A program made the translations under genes and the position numbers. A DNA stretch of 64,000 nt from Micrasema longulum. Its lineage: Eukaryota > Arthropoda > Insecta > Trichoptera > Brachycentridae. Numbering within the stretch: position 1 is the stretch's first letter; the number at the start of each line of letters is the position of its first letter. The DNA lies in the NCBI GenBank assembly GCA_022494885.1, contig JAGVSM010004562.1:62001-126000 (forward strand), read 5' to 3'. The notes beneath the pieces are model-generated. The model ran no database searches and had not been told where the DNA came from. It saw only the letters and a program-made list of their open reading frames with translations. Positions 55,166 through 64,000 of this stretch are shown here, one piece after another.

Positions 55166-55724
55166 CATAATTTCAATTAATTCATAAATTAATATAAGGT
55201 ATCCATTATAATATAAATACGTAGGTAGAAAACTTATGCTTCTGAATTATTAAATTATGATATATCATAGGTAGCGATTGTGTTTCAGTTAACGTGTACA
55301 CCCTTAAAATCAATGGTTAATTCGAACATTTAGATTCTTAAATGGAAGTCTACAAAATAAATGGCAACCTGGTTAATAAATTGCTTATTGCATCTTTTGT
55401 ATCTAGTGAAGCTGCTATCGTACATTCACGGAAACTGGACCGCTGTGCACGTGCAAACCACGAGCCCACTAGTTGATATCGCATGATTAGCCCATTTCAC
55501 ACCACGGCAAAAATCTACACGGAACGATAAAATACAATACGGTGGACCAATAAATACTGTTTTACAATTACTTATTTATTAAATGCCTGGCAAACGCAAT
55601 AACTAGTACACCATAAGACCGACTAATCTCCAGTCGATTTCCTTTTGCAGGATTTTTACCCGAGTGCACTCGCCATATTTGAATAATGATTTTGATAAGA
55701 TTGTCATTAAAATATCTTTATTTA
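55166..55724. other. No supported feature
   Basis: A slightly GC-richer part at 55420-55520 and AT-rich flanks; no recognised motif. Confidence 0.35.
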
Positions 55725-55890
55725 AATCGGGTTGTGGTATAGTGATGAGTGTTGCAGACTCACGAATCAGAGGTCTGAGGTTCGAACCTAAATCTACCCC
55801 AACTTGATTTCCATGTTCTAATTGTGAGTTATTCACAACGCGTTGAAAATGGTTACCGAAATAGAAATATTCGGGTAAATTATAAGAAAG
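55725..55890 (+). repeat. SINE2, tRNA-derived SINE
   Basis: 'cgggttgtggtatagtgatg', 'gcagactcacgaatcagagg', B-box 'gaggttcgaacctaaatct', then 'cgcgttgaaaatggttaccg' and 'cgggtaaattataagaa'. It is one of the fuller copies and shows the common 3' ending 'aaattataagaa'. Confidence 0.85.
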
Positions 55891-56075
55891 CTTATAAATA
55901 TTTTTTAATAAAACATAATCTAAGGCGTTTTTCTTGATATTTTTATTTAAATCATTAGATATGGAATTAAAAAAAACAAAAAACTATAAATATTGTCAAG
56001 TTTTAAATAGGTACTAACGAACCTTATAGATGTCAATCTAATATAGAATGCGATTTGTCAAATTTAGTGGTTTTT

Positions 56076-56340
56076 CAGGAGAGCGGCTAAAAGTATCTAC
56101 GATGCGAATGATGATGGATGCAGAAAACGAGGAAGACCGAGAAAGATATGGCACGATCAAGTCCATCAAATACTTGAAGATGGACATGTCAAGAGTAGGA
56201 ATAATCAGCGTGCGTGCATGAGAAGATGAATGAATGTACAGGAAGCGAGGTCTGTATGCAAAGACAGAGTGATATGGCATTCTATCCTCTCTGTTTACCC
56301 TTACGGAGAAACGGCGTGATGGTTTGTTAGTTTATTTGTT
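56076..56340 (+). pseudogene. RTE-like family R, short C-terminus
   Basis: It reads SIYDANDDGCRKRGRPRKIW, HDQVHQILEDGHVKSRNNQR, ACMRR, a stop, MNVQEARSVCKDRVIWHSI and LSVYPYGETA, then 'gtgatggtttgttagtttat'. It is nearly identical in order to 47150-47400. It is strongly 5'-truncated. Confidence 0.85.
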
Positions 56341-57395
56341 TGATATTGTTAAATGCTTATAATATTCTTCTCTCAATCTTTTTTGCGATGACACACTGCG
56401 GCTGTAAAAAATGTCAATGATATTTATTTACTTTATATCTTTAAACTAAATATCTTATTGGTTGGATAAAAATAAATTAAATTTGAATGTTTTGAAAAAT
56501 TAATTTATGAAAGCAACCAATAAAAAAATGCAATAAACTAAATAAAGTCGGGGAAAATATACATAAAGAAAAAGGTAAAATAAATATTCAGGGGTAATAA
56601 TGGATAATAAGCTATTATAATATTTGCGTCACATTTTGAGTATATCAACAATAACATTTCCAAAAACGTACGATTTTTAAATCGAATAAGAAAAACAAGA
56701 GTAAATTAATTTTTAAGAAAACAGTTTTGCCGCATTTCAATTATTGTTTAAGTATTCTCTTTCCGAGAACTGAAAATCAACATAATGTCATGACAAGCTC
56801 AGAAAAGGGGAATGAGGACGATATTGAGATGTGGCAGAAATACGAAGATTCAGCATAAGTTGACGGTATAGAACATACTTTCGGTAAAGTAAAGACTAAT
56901 CTTAAATACATTAGTGTTAATATTTAAATTTTAAAAATAAATTATTGTCCGAATACAATATGTTAAGTAATGTTCAGCGTAATAACGCAATTCGTCGCTA
57001 TCCTACGAGGGGAGGTGAACGTTTTAGACTCCTCAAAACAAGAATCCAGGCAATTTAGAATAGTCTGTATCATGAAAGACTTAAGATGTTTAATGAGTTA
57101 CTTGCAGAAATAAGCTATGCTGGGTCTATCGCATCGTTTCATGGGATAGCGATGGTTTTTGTTAAAAACAAACATCCATTTAGGTAGATAGTGCCATCAG
57201 AAAACATCTAGATTTTATAAAAAAAGTTTTGTTTTTAAATTATTTTTGTTTATATATTGTTTATTAGTTCAGGTATAACTGAGTGTTCAAATTTTTTTTT
57301 TACATGTATCTTAAATGCATTCATAATATTAATAAATATATATTTTTATTATTAATTTATTTTTTAACCCTTACGGATTATTACATTCATTTTAC
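56341..57395. other. No supported feature
   Basis: AT-rich. A GC-richer part near 56990-57140 gave no recognisable protein. Confidence 0.35.
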
Positions 57396-57399
57396 TAAA

Positions 57400-58540
57400 A
57401 TAACATATTATTTTTTATTCATGCTCTGTTGTTGATAAAATTATTTTTAGGCCCTTTGAAAATTTGTTCTATATCTTTTATTTTGTTTTATCTGATAGTT
57501 TATTGTATAATTTCAGTCCCTGATTTATTAATTTTGATTGTCCATGTTTTTTGCGAATGTTGTAAGTAATATTTTTTTTATTATGGTTCACAAACAATAA
57601 ACAATACATATGACATTGGTATAATAATCACAAATTGTTATTTTTGACATTGTTCATTAATTATATGTGAACAAGCATTCACAAATAAAGAAAACAAATG
57701 TTTATGATGGATATTTTTTTTTATTGGCTAGCTTAATTGAATTCATTGTGTTGTAAAAGTTATTACAATAAATTTTTACTAACAGGTTATTACAAATTAT
57801 TTTATCTAACTAACATAAGTGACTATTTGATTTGATTCTATACTTATTAAATGTATCGTAAAATATATCAATATCAGCATTACTTTCAACATTTTTATAC
57901 AATCTTAACATACGTGATAATGCATTAAAGTGCGCCATATTATTATTGAAGGTTGGAAGAAAACATATTGCGTGCAATCTCAATCGCCGACTTGGGACAT
58001 TCAGGGGTACATTTTCTAAACAAAATGTAGAATCAGCATTACAATAAATTATTTTATAAAGATATATCATGTCTAAAATCTGTCTCCTAAATTCCAATTT
58101 ATCTAGACCAAGATGTTCTAGGCGCTGATTGTAAGACTAAATGGTACTGCCCAGGTTACATTTTAATGTTAGGATACAAATACAAATTATTTTTTTTTTG
58201 CGCACAGATTCAATTAAATTAATGTGAGTTATGTAATTGCGGTGACCGGACTACAGATTCGAATTCCAAATTACTATTATACTTTTATATTGTTCTGATA
58301 TTCTTGTATTATGTCCACGTTTATTTTTTTTTCAATTTTTTGTTCTTTGCTACAATGATATCATTGGCTAACTTAAAAATAAATTTTGAAGATTCTAGTT
58401 GAAATAGTTCATTAACATTATTTTTTTTGTTTTTTTGAAAGAGTTCTTTAGTTGGTGTTAGATAAGGGAGGTCATATACTAGCTTCAATATTTTATTTTG
58501 CTCTTGTTATTATAATGTGCGATTGACATTGGTGTTCTGT
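57400..58540 (-). pseudogene. Non-LTR element B, split by element A
   Basis: The minus strand 58540-58330 reads EQNKILKLVYDLPYLTPTKE, LFQKNKKNNVNELFQLESSK and FIFKLANDI. After the intervening element A, 57570-57400 reads NIRKKHGQSKLINQGLKLYN, KLSD. These are consecutive blocks of one non-LTR C-terminus, so A lies inside B. Stops are frequent. Confidence 0.6.
57577..58160 (-). pseudogene. Jockey-like element A, copy 2 (reference copy)
   Basis: The minus-strand frame reads NQRLEHLGLDKLEFRRQILD, MIYLYKIIYCNADSTFCLEN, VPLNVPSRRLRLHAICFLPT, FNNNMAHFNALSRMLRLYKN and IDIFYDTFNKY, ending near 57810, followed by a 3' UTR to 57577. Upstream sequence gives GSTI-SYNQRLEH, the thumb boundary. It is uninterrupted, unlike 4125-5420. 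One small frame break occurs before VESNADIDIF. Confidence 0.85.
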
Positions 58541-59030
58541 ATACAAATACAGGGGTAGGCGCTCGAAGTGTTACCAACTTCACGCTGCTGTAGCAACCAA
58601 ACGGCTAATGACAGCGCGTTTATGTTTTGACATGTGTCAGTCTGTTATATTGTTAATAATTTTACCGAAGCATATCGTTTTACGTCACAGTTAAAAAAGT
58701 TATCGAAATGAAATAAAACAAAGTATATTTAATTATAAGTAAATATATACATAAATACGTGAATAAAGTACATTTATTTACGTATTTATAATAAGTTTAG
58801 CTGTGTACCATTACTTATTTTACATTATATATTATATTTATGTGACAATTTACATAACTGATTACGAGAAAGTCTTTGTTCACAAAAGGAGCTGCTCGAT
58901 TATAGAATAATCTACCCATTAATGTCAGAGACGCCTCTTTATTTATAGTCCTCTCTATTTATTTTCCTTGCTCTTTCTTTGTACACCACTGTAATACAAC
59001 TGATTTTTTCAAATTGAACGATTTATGTAG
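58541..59030. other. No supported feature
   Basis: A GC-richer block at 58555-58630 ('ggtaggcgctcgaagtgtta') stands alone; nothing else recognised. Confidence 0.35.
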
Positions 59031-59100
59031 ACAGGGAGAAATTGCCTTAAGGCAATAATGCAAAGGCAAAGTTCTTAAATAAATAAAAAAGTTTGACTCT
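59031..59100 (+). repeat. Retroelement tail with TTGCCTTAAGGCAA
   Basis: 'gaaattgccttaaggcaata' followed by 'ttcttaaataaataaaaaa' matches the tail at 31170-31258. Only the 3' end of the element is identifiable. Confidence 0.5.
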
Positions 59101-59334
59101 AAAAAAATATTTATAATATGTATATCTTATGATTTAATAATTGTTTTTTGACTTTCCAATTAAATAAATCATTTAAAGTACGGGTATTGATGTTTATGTA
59201 TGGTAACATTGCTCATATTTTTATCTCCCGCCACATTTTTTCTGAGACAGCGTTCTCGCTTCCGTACCGCGAAAGCTGTCATGTTTAACAAATAAGCCGA
59301 GAAAAAGTGTATTTTACAAGAAAAGTCTCGTTAA

Positions 59335-59586
59335 ATGAGTAAAAGAAGCTCCGAGTTTTCTTATCTCGACATTTCCACCGGCCGCGGCCAATGGCGGCGC
59401 CGCGTCCGCCAGCTCGAGTGGCTGCCTGCGCACGGCGTGGAGAGGAAACTACTGAACTACGAACTCGGAGTACTATACATTCCGTCTCCAGTCCGCCATT
59501 TCGTGTTCAAGAGAGCTCCGCGCCACTTCGCTTATAATTTGTTCCAACTCAGCAAAATGTTATCCAAACACCTCGGTAAATCGTGA
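59335..59586 (+). CDS. GC-rich 83-codon ORF, possible exon or gene relic
   Basis: The ATG at 59335 directly follows an in-frame TAA. The frame reads GRGQWRRRVRQLEWLPAHGV, ERKLLNYELGVLYIPSPVRH and later FAYNLFQLSKMLSKHLGKS, stopping at 59584. GC content is far above the flanks, as for coding DNA in an AT-rich genome. A possible splice donor (TCG then GTAAAT) lies at about 59575. NYELGVLYIP recalls a segment of tyrosyl-DNA phosphodiesterase 1, but the rest does not fit. No signal peptide or transmembrane segment. Function unknown. Confidence 0.4.
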   Translation: MSKRSSEFSYLDISTGRGQWRRRVRQLEWLPAHGVERKLLNYELGVLYIPSPVRHFVFKRAPRHFAYNLFQLSKMLSKHLGKS

Positions 59587-59599
59587 ACAACCGCGTTTT

Positions 59600-60795
59600 A
59601 AGTAATGATTATTTTGTAATTAGACAGATATTCTAGAAGAGAAAAATAAATCATAAGAAATTATATAAATTTCTAGACATTTAAGTTTAAGTGCTGCAGA
59701 GCAGCGTTTATTTAAAAATTTCAAATACATATAACAATTTGTTACCCCCTAAGTCTAAAGACTTTTCAGTTGGACTCATTTAAAAAAAAATTTTTTGACA
59801 GGTTTATTTTACATTATTTTTTAAATATTATTTTTTAAATATTACAAATTTATTCATTAACAGGCACTATAAAGTATTGGGAAGATATTTCTTCAGTTTA
59901 TGATGGTTTGTGAGAGATTATTGAACAACCTTGGAATAACGCATTTTAACGTTCACTCTCCAAAGTAATTTGTAATTCGGGAAACGATCAGAGAGCCGTT
60001 AGTTTTTAATCTAGTTTTCTCTTTCATTATTCCTTTTCCGCAATTACTGATAACATTTACGTCATTTGATAATAGGCCCGCCAATAAAATTACTATATGT
60101 ATTATTCATAAGAAGTAAATTAATAAGGTGATCAGTCTTACGCTTCGGATATTGCATTGAAACCCTTCACTTCTCAGATTCATCGCACATTGCGAATTAT
60201 TTTTATATTCTTTAATGAATGATTCATTAGTTTAAAAACAGATTTAAATTTTCGGAATCGACCATTTTTGCTGTTTTTAAAACTAGTTATGATATTTGTA
60301 TACTTAACGTCCAAATGCGGCAGATAAATTTTAACTCTTTTAAGGGTTTTTGGATAGTCTGAGCTATAAAAGACAATTTATTTTTAAAAAAAACAATCGA
60401 TTGGGACACGCCAATGACGAGTGTGAGACTTCCACGTTACAAAATTGATACACATTCGCTGAAACGAATGTAGTGCCCTATGTATCACCGAGACAGGGAT
60501 ATCATTAAGATTACTTTTTGCATAGCATAATTTTTTTTTTTTGTTTGAACTTTTTAAATCTCCACAATTTCTTGATAATTCCCCTATTCCTATTAAAATG
60601 TCTGTCTGATTTATTATTTTTTTGTCTCCGTTAAGACATTTGTCAAATAAAATATGGCTTTTTATTTTAATATCATGAAATTTATTGTTTTCATAATATC
60701 TACGGAATTTTCAAATAAAATGTGACGAAAATACGTAACTTTTAATATAAAACTTTAATACTATGTTTAAATGTTTTAAATAAACATGAATTTAT
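59600..60795. other. AT-rich stretch, nothing recognised
   Basis: No retroelement, tRNA-like or repeat signal noticed over about 1.2 kb. Confidence 0.4.
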
Positions 60796-60799
60796 TTAT

Positions 60800-60902
60800 T
60801 AAATGTTTGAAAATAAATATATATAACCGCTTACTGAGTACCGTCTCTTCTTTAGGATACTAATTACACTAACATGCAAATCCCATTATACACCTTCACT
60901 TT
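60800..60902 (-). repeat. F1 Penelope-like terminus, inverted (left of pair)
   Basis: Reverse-complemented it reads 'gaaggtgtataatgggattt', 'gcatgttagtgtaattagta', 'tcctaaagaagagacggtac' and 'tcagtaagcggttatata'. This is the F1 tail with a decayed ribozyme-like core. It is the mirror partner of 61205-61345. Confidence 0.65.
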
Positions 60903-61014
60903 AGTAGTTACATAAAATATAAAACCAACGTGCTGATAAGACAATTGCTCTTAGTAGCTAACGCTAACGTGAACTGGTTATAATTATTTCAAAATCTTTG
61001 TTTTTTTTTTAAAT

Positions 61015-61171
61015 TTTGCACCACAACCGGCCAAGAGGGGTGAATAATACCATAGAACATTTAGGTTTGAGAAAAATCACATTTAAATTTTTGGGCTCTC
61101 AGCGGGAATCGTACCTGGAACCTTCCGAGTGTGAGTCAAGCGTCCTAACCACTACACCACGGAGGCCACCT
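61015..61171 (-). repeat. SINE3, tRNA-derived SINE
   Basis: The minus strand starts 'ggtggcctccgtggtgtagt' and continues 'ggttaggacgcttgactcac'. Its B-box region is 'ggtacgattcccgctgagag' and the body 'gtgatttttctcaaacctaa', ending 'ggttgtggtgc'. It lies between two inverted F1 termini. Confidence 0.8.
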
Positions 61172-61204
61172 GTTGTGGGAGCAATAGTTTTATAGTGTGA
61201 CCAT

Positions 61205-61345
61205 TACAGTGCAAAATCGTATAATGGGCTGTATTGAAGGGTAGTGTGATTAGTGTCCTGACAAAGACTCGGGTGCGTCTCTAAATGGTAGACATAGAAA
61301 AGTCAGTAAGTGGGTATATACGATTATTTATTTACATTTAGTGAA
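61205..61345 (+). repeat. F1 Penelope-like terminus (right of pair)
   Basis: 'aatgggctgtattgaagggt', 'gtgattagtgtcctgacaaa', 'gactcgggtgcgtctctaaa', 'tggtagacatagaaaagtc' and 'agtaagtgggtatat'. The ribozyme-like layout (GTGTC, CTGACAA, AGAC with GTCT, TAAA, TGG, TA, GACAT) is kept, but the two catalytic boxes are each mutated once. Confidence 0.65.
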
Positions 61346-61489
61346 AAAGTTTACCACAAAGCTAAAGCTAACAAATCAATTTGTTAATTTTAAACGTATT
61401 ACATATAATCAATTAATTATTTTTTATGATACGTGATTTATTAACATCGTATTATACAAGACACAGTGTTTCTAAATAAAACAAATAGA

Positions 61490-62225
61490 TAACAATTTGT
61501 AGAACGATTAGTTCATGCTTTTACCAGTTGAGACAGATTAAATGCATACGCAAAAATTTGCCAGTTGATGCCACCCGTCAATTAATAAATGCGTTTGTAG
61601 TGTCTAGAGTCGATTATTGTAATGGTATCTACGCTGGTCTACTAATAAAAAAAATGACTCGCTTACAGTCTGTATTGAATGCCGCAGCGAGACTTATTTT
61701 TGGAGACTCTAAGTTCAGTCATATCACTCCACTACTTCGGAAATTGCACTGGCTACGTTTTCCACAGAGGGTGGAATACAAACTCTGTTGGCTTATGTAT
61801 AAGTCACGGCACAACTCTGCTCCAGAATATCTAAGGGAATTCTGCATTCCAGATGAACTAGCTGACAGACGTCTTACGCTTAAATCAGCTACATCTACGT
61901 CGAAAGGAAAAGTTATTGTACCTCTACGCAAACAGCGCACTAAATTAGACGAACGTGCATTTGCGGTTGCAGGCCCTACGGCATGGAATGCTCTCCCAGC
62001 AGAAGTCCGAAACTGTAAGAGTGAAGTGATGTTTCAGAAGAAATTTAAAACCCACTTATTCTCTTAATCATTTGAATAAATGCTTAGCATGTGGTGACAA
62101 AGTACATTATTTTTCTTAAATTAAAAAGTTACAATTAAATTAATACCTTTTTATAATCACTTTGTAAAGCGCCCTTTAGGTATTATATTACGAAAATGGC
62201 GCTTTATAAGTTATCCATAATTATA
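61490..62225 (+). pseudogene. CR1/L2-like retroelement 3' end, best preserved
   Basis: An open frame from about 61493 to the stop at 62067 (roughly 190 codons, no true start) reads CRTISSCFYQLRQIKCIRKN, LINAFVVSRVDYCNGIYAG, LQSVLNAAARLIFGDSKFSH, ITPLLRKLHWLRFPQRVEYK, RAFAVAGPTAWNALPAEVRN and FKKFKTHLFS-like sequence at the end. These are all the thumb-to-C-terminus blocks of CR1/L2-type elements. The 3' UTR has 'gtaaagcgccctttaggtat' and 'ggcgctttataagttatc'. No stop or frameshift interrupts the frame, so this insertion is comparatively young. Palm and endonuclease are missing. Confidence 0.95.
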
Positions 62226-62550
62226 ACAAGAATTAGAGTGGAAATAAATACGTACGTACTTAAGTATAATTTATGTACGTGTTACCTTAAACCCATCTTC
62301 CCAAATTGATCACTAAAGCCTAAACGAACATGACTTCTACAACTCAAAATTATTGAATAAAGGAAGCGTTAGTCTTTAATTGGATTTGGAACAAAGCAGA
62401 ACTCAGGTGACGGTACGTAAGCCTAACTTAACCCGTATAAAGCTCGCCTTTATTCCAATCCCCGTATGTTTATAATCATTGCTCGCAAGCCCGTAATCTC
62501 GCCTACTGGGAGGAAATATGTGGCTGGACGTCCATATACAATTATTTGGT
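62226..62550. other. No supported feature
   Basis: No recognised repeat or coding motif between the two retroelement fragments. Confidence 0.35.
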
Positions 62551-62554
62551 AACA

Positions 62555-62830
62555 TGTTTTGAGAAATCATGGCCTGAGAAGCATATTATTATATGTCAAA
62601 AGCAACAATAATAGAATAAAAATAATTAAAGTACATGGATGTCCATATTCAGAGGGTGAAAGAGTTCAGGTACTTGACAACATCATTACTGAGAATCTAG
62701 ACTCCGACACTGAGATAAAACGCAGAATAAAAGCAGCCCGATCAATATTTTGAAACCTCCAATGTATAATATCCCAACCGACAAAATTCAATTTCACAAG
62801 TGAAATATTTAAATATATTTTTGTCCAGCG
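62555..62830 (+). pseudogene. RTE-like RT downstream fragment
   Basis: The frame reads NRIKIIKVHGCPYSEGERVQ, VLDNIITENLDSDTEIKRRI and KAARSIF, a stop, then NLQCIISQPTKFNF. It matches the RTE block 'V--F-YLG--I-ENG-------I--RI--A---F--L' just after the palm. The YLG is replaced by VLD. Only about 90 codons survive. Confidence 0.8.
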
Positions 62831-63150
62831 TAAGTATAAATATCGACCGATTTTTGAAAAAAAAATGGTAGGCATATTTATTTTTAGATCTTTTTCATAT
62901 AAGCTAATTGAAAAGATTTAACACGATTTCGTAAAAATGCAAACACGATATTATATTTAAAAAAAGACTCTTAGTAAAATATCGATTGTAAGTAAAATAG
63001 TGTATGATTTAACATAGGAATTATTTGGAAAAAAAAACTGTTTATGTGTAACATACGATACGTTTTGATAATATATGTTGTTATTCTGTATATGATAGTA
63101 TAACAAATATAAAATATTAGTACAGAAATCAAACAAATATAATACGATTA
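62831..63150. other. AT-rich stretch, nothing recognised
   Basis: No motif or shared repeat noticed. Confidence 0.35.
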
Positions 63151-63154
63151 AATT

Positions 63155-63258
63155 TGTTGCAGCAGAGAGAGAAAAAAATTTTGAGAAGGGAATGTGGGAG
63201 TCGGGCCATTTATAGAATTTTCGACCTGACTTTAAAACATAAGCAGAATGGCAAATCT
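63155..63258 (+). repeat. Foldback family P, decayed left-arm fragment
   Basis: 'gttgcagcagagagagaaaa', 'ttgagaagggaatgtggga', 'ccatttatagaat' and 'cataagcagaatggcaaat' follow the P arm at 16195-16250 and its inverse at 16410. Identity is low. Confidence 0.5.
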
Positions 63259-63499
63259 TTAAATATTTAAAAATATAAATGATTGTTACTATTAAATAAA
63301 CATATAATAAAATGATCTGGAGCCCAGCGTTTCGTGAGAAGATTACAACCGGCTTCGTATTACGTTTGAGAGAATGTCTTTATTATTCCATATGAATATT
63401 GTTCCTTCTTCCACGTGTTTAGAAAATTCTTAATGACGGAGAGTGTATTATTGAGGTATACAAATTTTCCACATAACCTTTATTAGGTAATTTCGCGAA

Positions 63500-64000
63500 T
63501 TCGCAAATCACCTTATCAATTTTAATCATGACTTTCATAAATATACAAGAGTTAAAATATTAATTACAAATAATAAATGGTTATAAGGCAATAATATGCA
63601 AATATTTTACATTAGGAAAGCTTAAAAAAATAATGTTTCTTTGATCAATAATCAAACAACCTTTCTATACAGACCGTTATACGACGTTCCATTGTAATGG
63701 TTAACCTATACTTATTAAACTCACGCCCCTCCCTTCACCTCTTCTCTCTATTTCTCCCTCAACATAAAATATTTTCATAACTTAATCAGTACATGTCAGG
63801 GTTGCTAATAAAAATTTTAATAAAAATGCATATCGTGTTGGTCTTGTATTCTTGTGCAATAACTATGGCAAACGTGTTTAGTAGGTTTTGGATGTTGGTT
63901 TAATTGGTATCCAGATGAAGAGGCAGGTAGGTATGTCTCAAAACCAGTGGACATAGAAAAGTTGGTAAGTGGTTTTATGTTAGTTTTATAATAAACTTTA
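63500..64000 (+). pseudogene. Penelope-like 3' end with F1 tail, cut by window edge
   Basis: 63505-63600 ('cgcaaatcaccttatcaatt', 'atcatgactttcataaatat') matches the sequence after the GIY-YIG fragment at 49945-50010. It is followed by a UTR with 'cacgcccctcccttcacc', parallel to 19270-19310. The F1 tail then comes: 'ggtatccagatgaagaggc', 'ctcaaaaccagtggacatag', 'aaaagttggtaagtggtt' near 63905-63978. This is the only place where coding remnant, UTR and tail stand in their expected order. Confidence 0.6.

Noticed and set aside
59335..59586. Tyrosyl-DNA phosphodiesterase 1 gene
   Set aside because: Only NYELGVLYIP resembles that family; HKD-type motifs and the remaining conserved segments are not seen, so the name is not justified.
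1..64000. LTR retrotransposons, endogenous viruses, CRISPR arrays, rRNA genes
   Set aside because: No paired direct LTRs, gag-pol motifs, regularly spaced repeats or rRNA-like conserved sequence were seen.
1..64000. Firm assignment to Lepidoptera
   Set aside because: The element types and the TTGCCTTAAGGCAA tails fit, but this rests on recollection of repeat families and no host gene is available to confirm it.

Overview
The window looks like AT-rich intergenic DNA (roughly 70% A+T by eye, not counted) from an animal nuclear genome, built almost entirely from old transposable elements. No intact host gene, functional tRNA or rRNA gene is supported. The retroelement mix suggests an arthropod, probably an insect: several Jockey-, RTE- and CR1/L2-like non-LTR families, tRNA-headed SINEs, and 3' tails containing the palindrome TTGCCTTAAGGCAA, which I associate with lepidopteran retroelements. 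Lepidoptera is only a guess. All coding remnants are 5'-truncated and carry stops and frameshifts, so they are annotated as pseudogenes.

Layout. 1-5.4 kb: a ribozyme-like tail repeat (355-760), a 195-bp tandem duplication (2785-3178), and a minus-strand retroelement split by two plus-strand ones (4125-5420). 5.4-12.5 kb: foldback repeat 'family P', two more retroelement fragments, and a palindrome of about 960 bp (11484-12445). 12.5-18.5 kb: mostly featureless, with a CR1/L2-like fragment and a P palindrome. 18.5-21.1 kb: an inverted pair of Penelope-like termini, then a reverse-transcriptase remnant interrupted by a SINE with a perfect 7-bp target duplication. 21-35 kb: sparse, with SINEs, P copies and a 40-bp tandem repeat. 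35-48.5 kb: a hAT-type insertion with 8-bp duplication inside a P copy, RTE-like, Jockey-like and R1-like remnants, and a second palindrome (45093-45667). 48.5-64 kb: a Penelope-like GIY-YIG fragment, SINEs, nested retroelements (57.4-58.5 kb), one GC-rich ORF with coding look (59335-59586), the best-preserved retroelement C-terminus (61490-62067), and a Penelope-like 3' end at the window edge.

Main theme. Two unrelated-looking tail families, both repeatedly in inverted orientation, fold on paper into hammerhead-ribozyme-like layouts: a stem I, a CUGACGA-like box, a stem II, GAAA, a minimal stem III and a UA or UC cleavage position. Hammerhead motifs are known from Penelope-like elements, and a GIY-YIG fragment lies beside one copy of the first family. 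The second family caps both ends of the large palindrome. Thirteen dispersed copies of foldback family P, several of them both-arm palindromes, are the other unusual element. Family names and boundaries are by-eye reading without any database or folding program.
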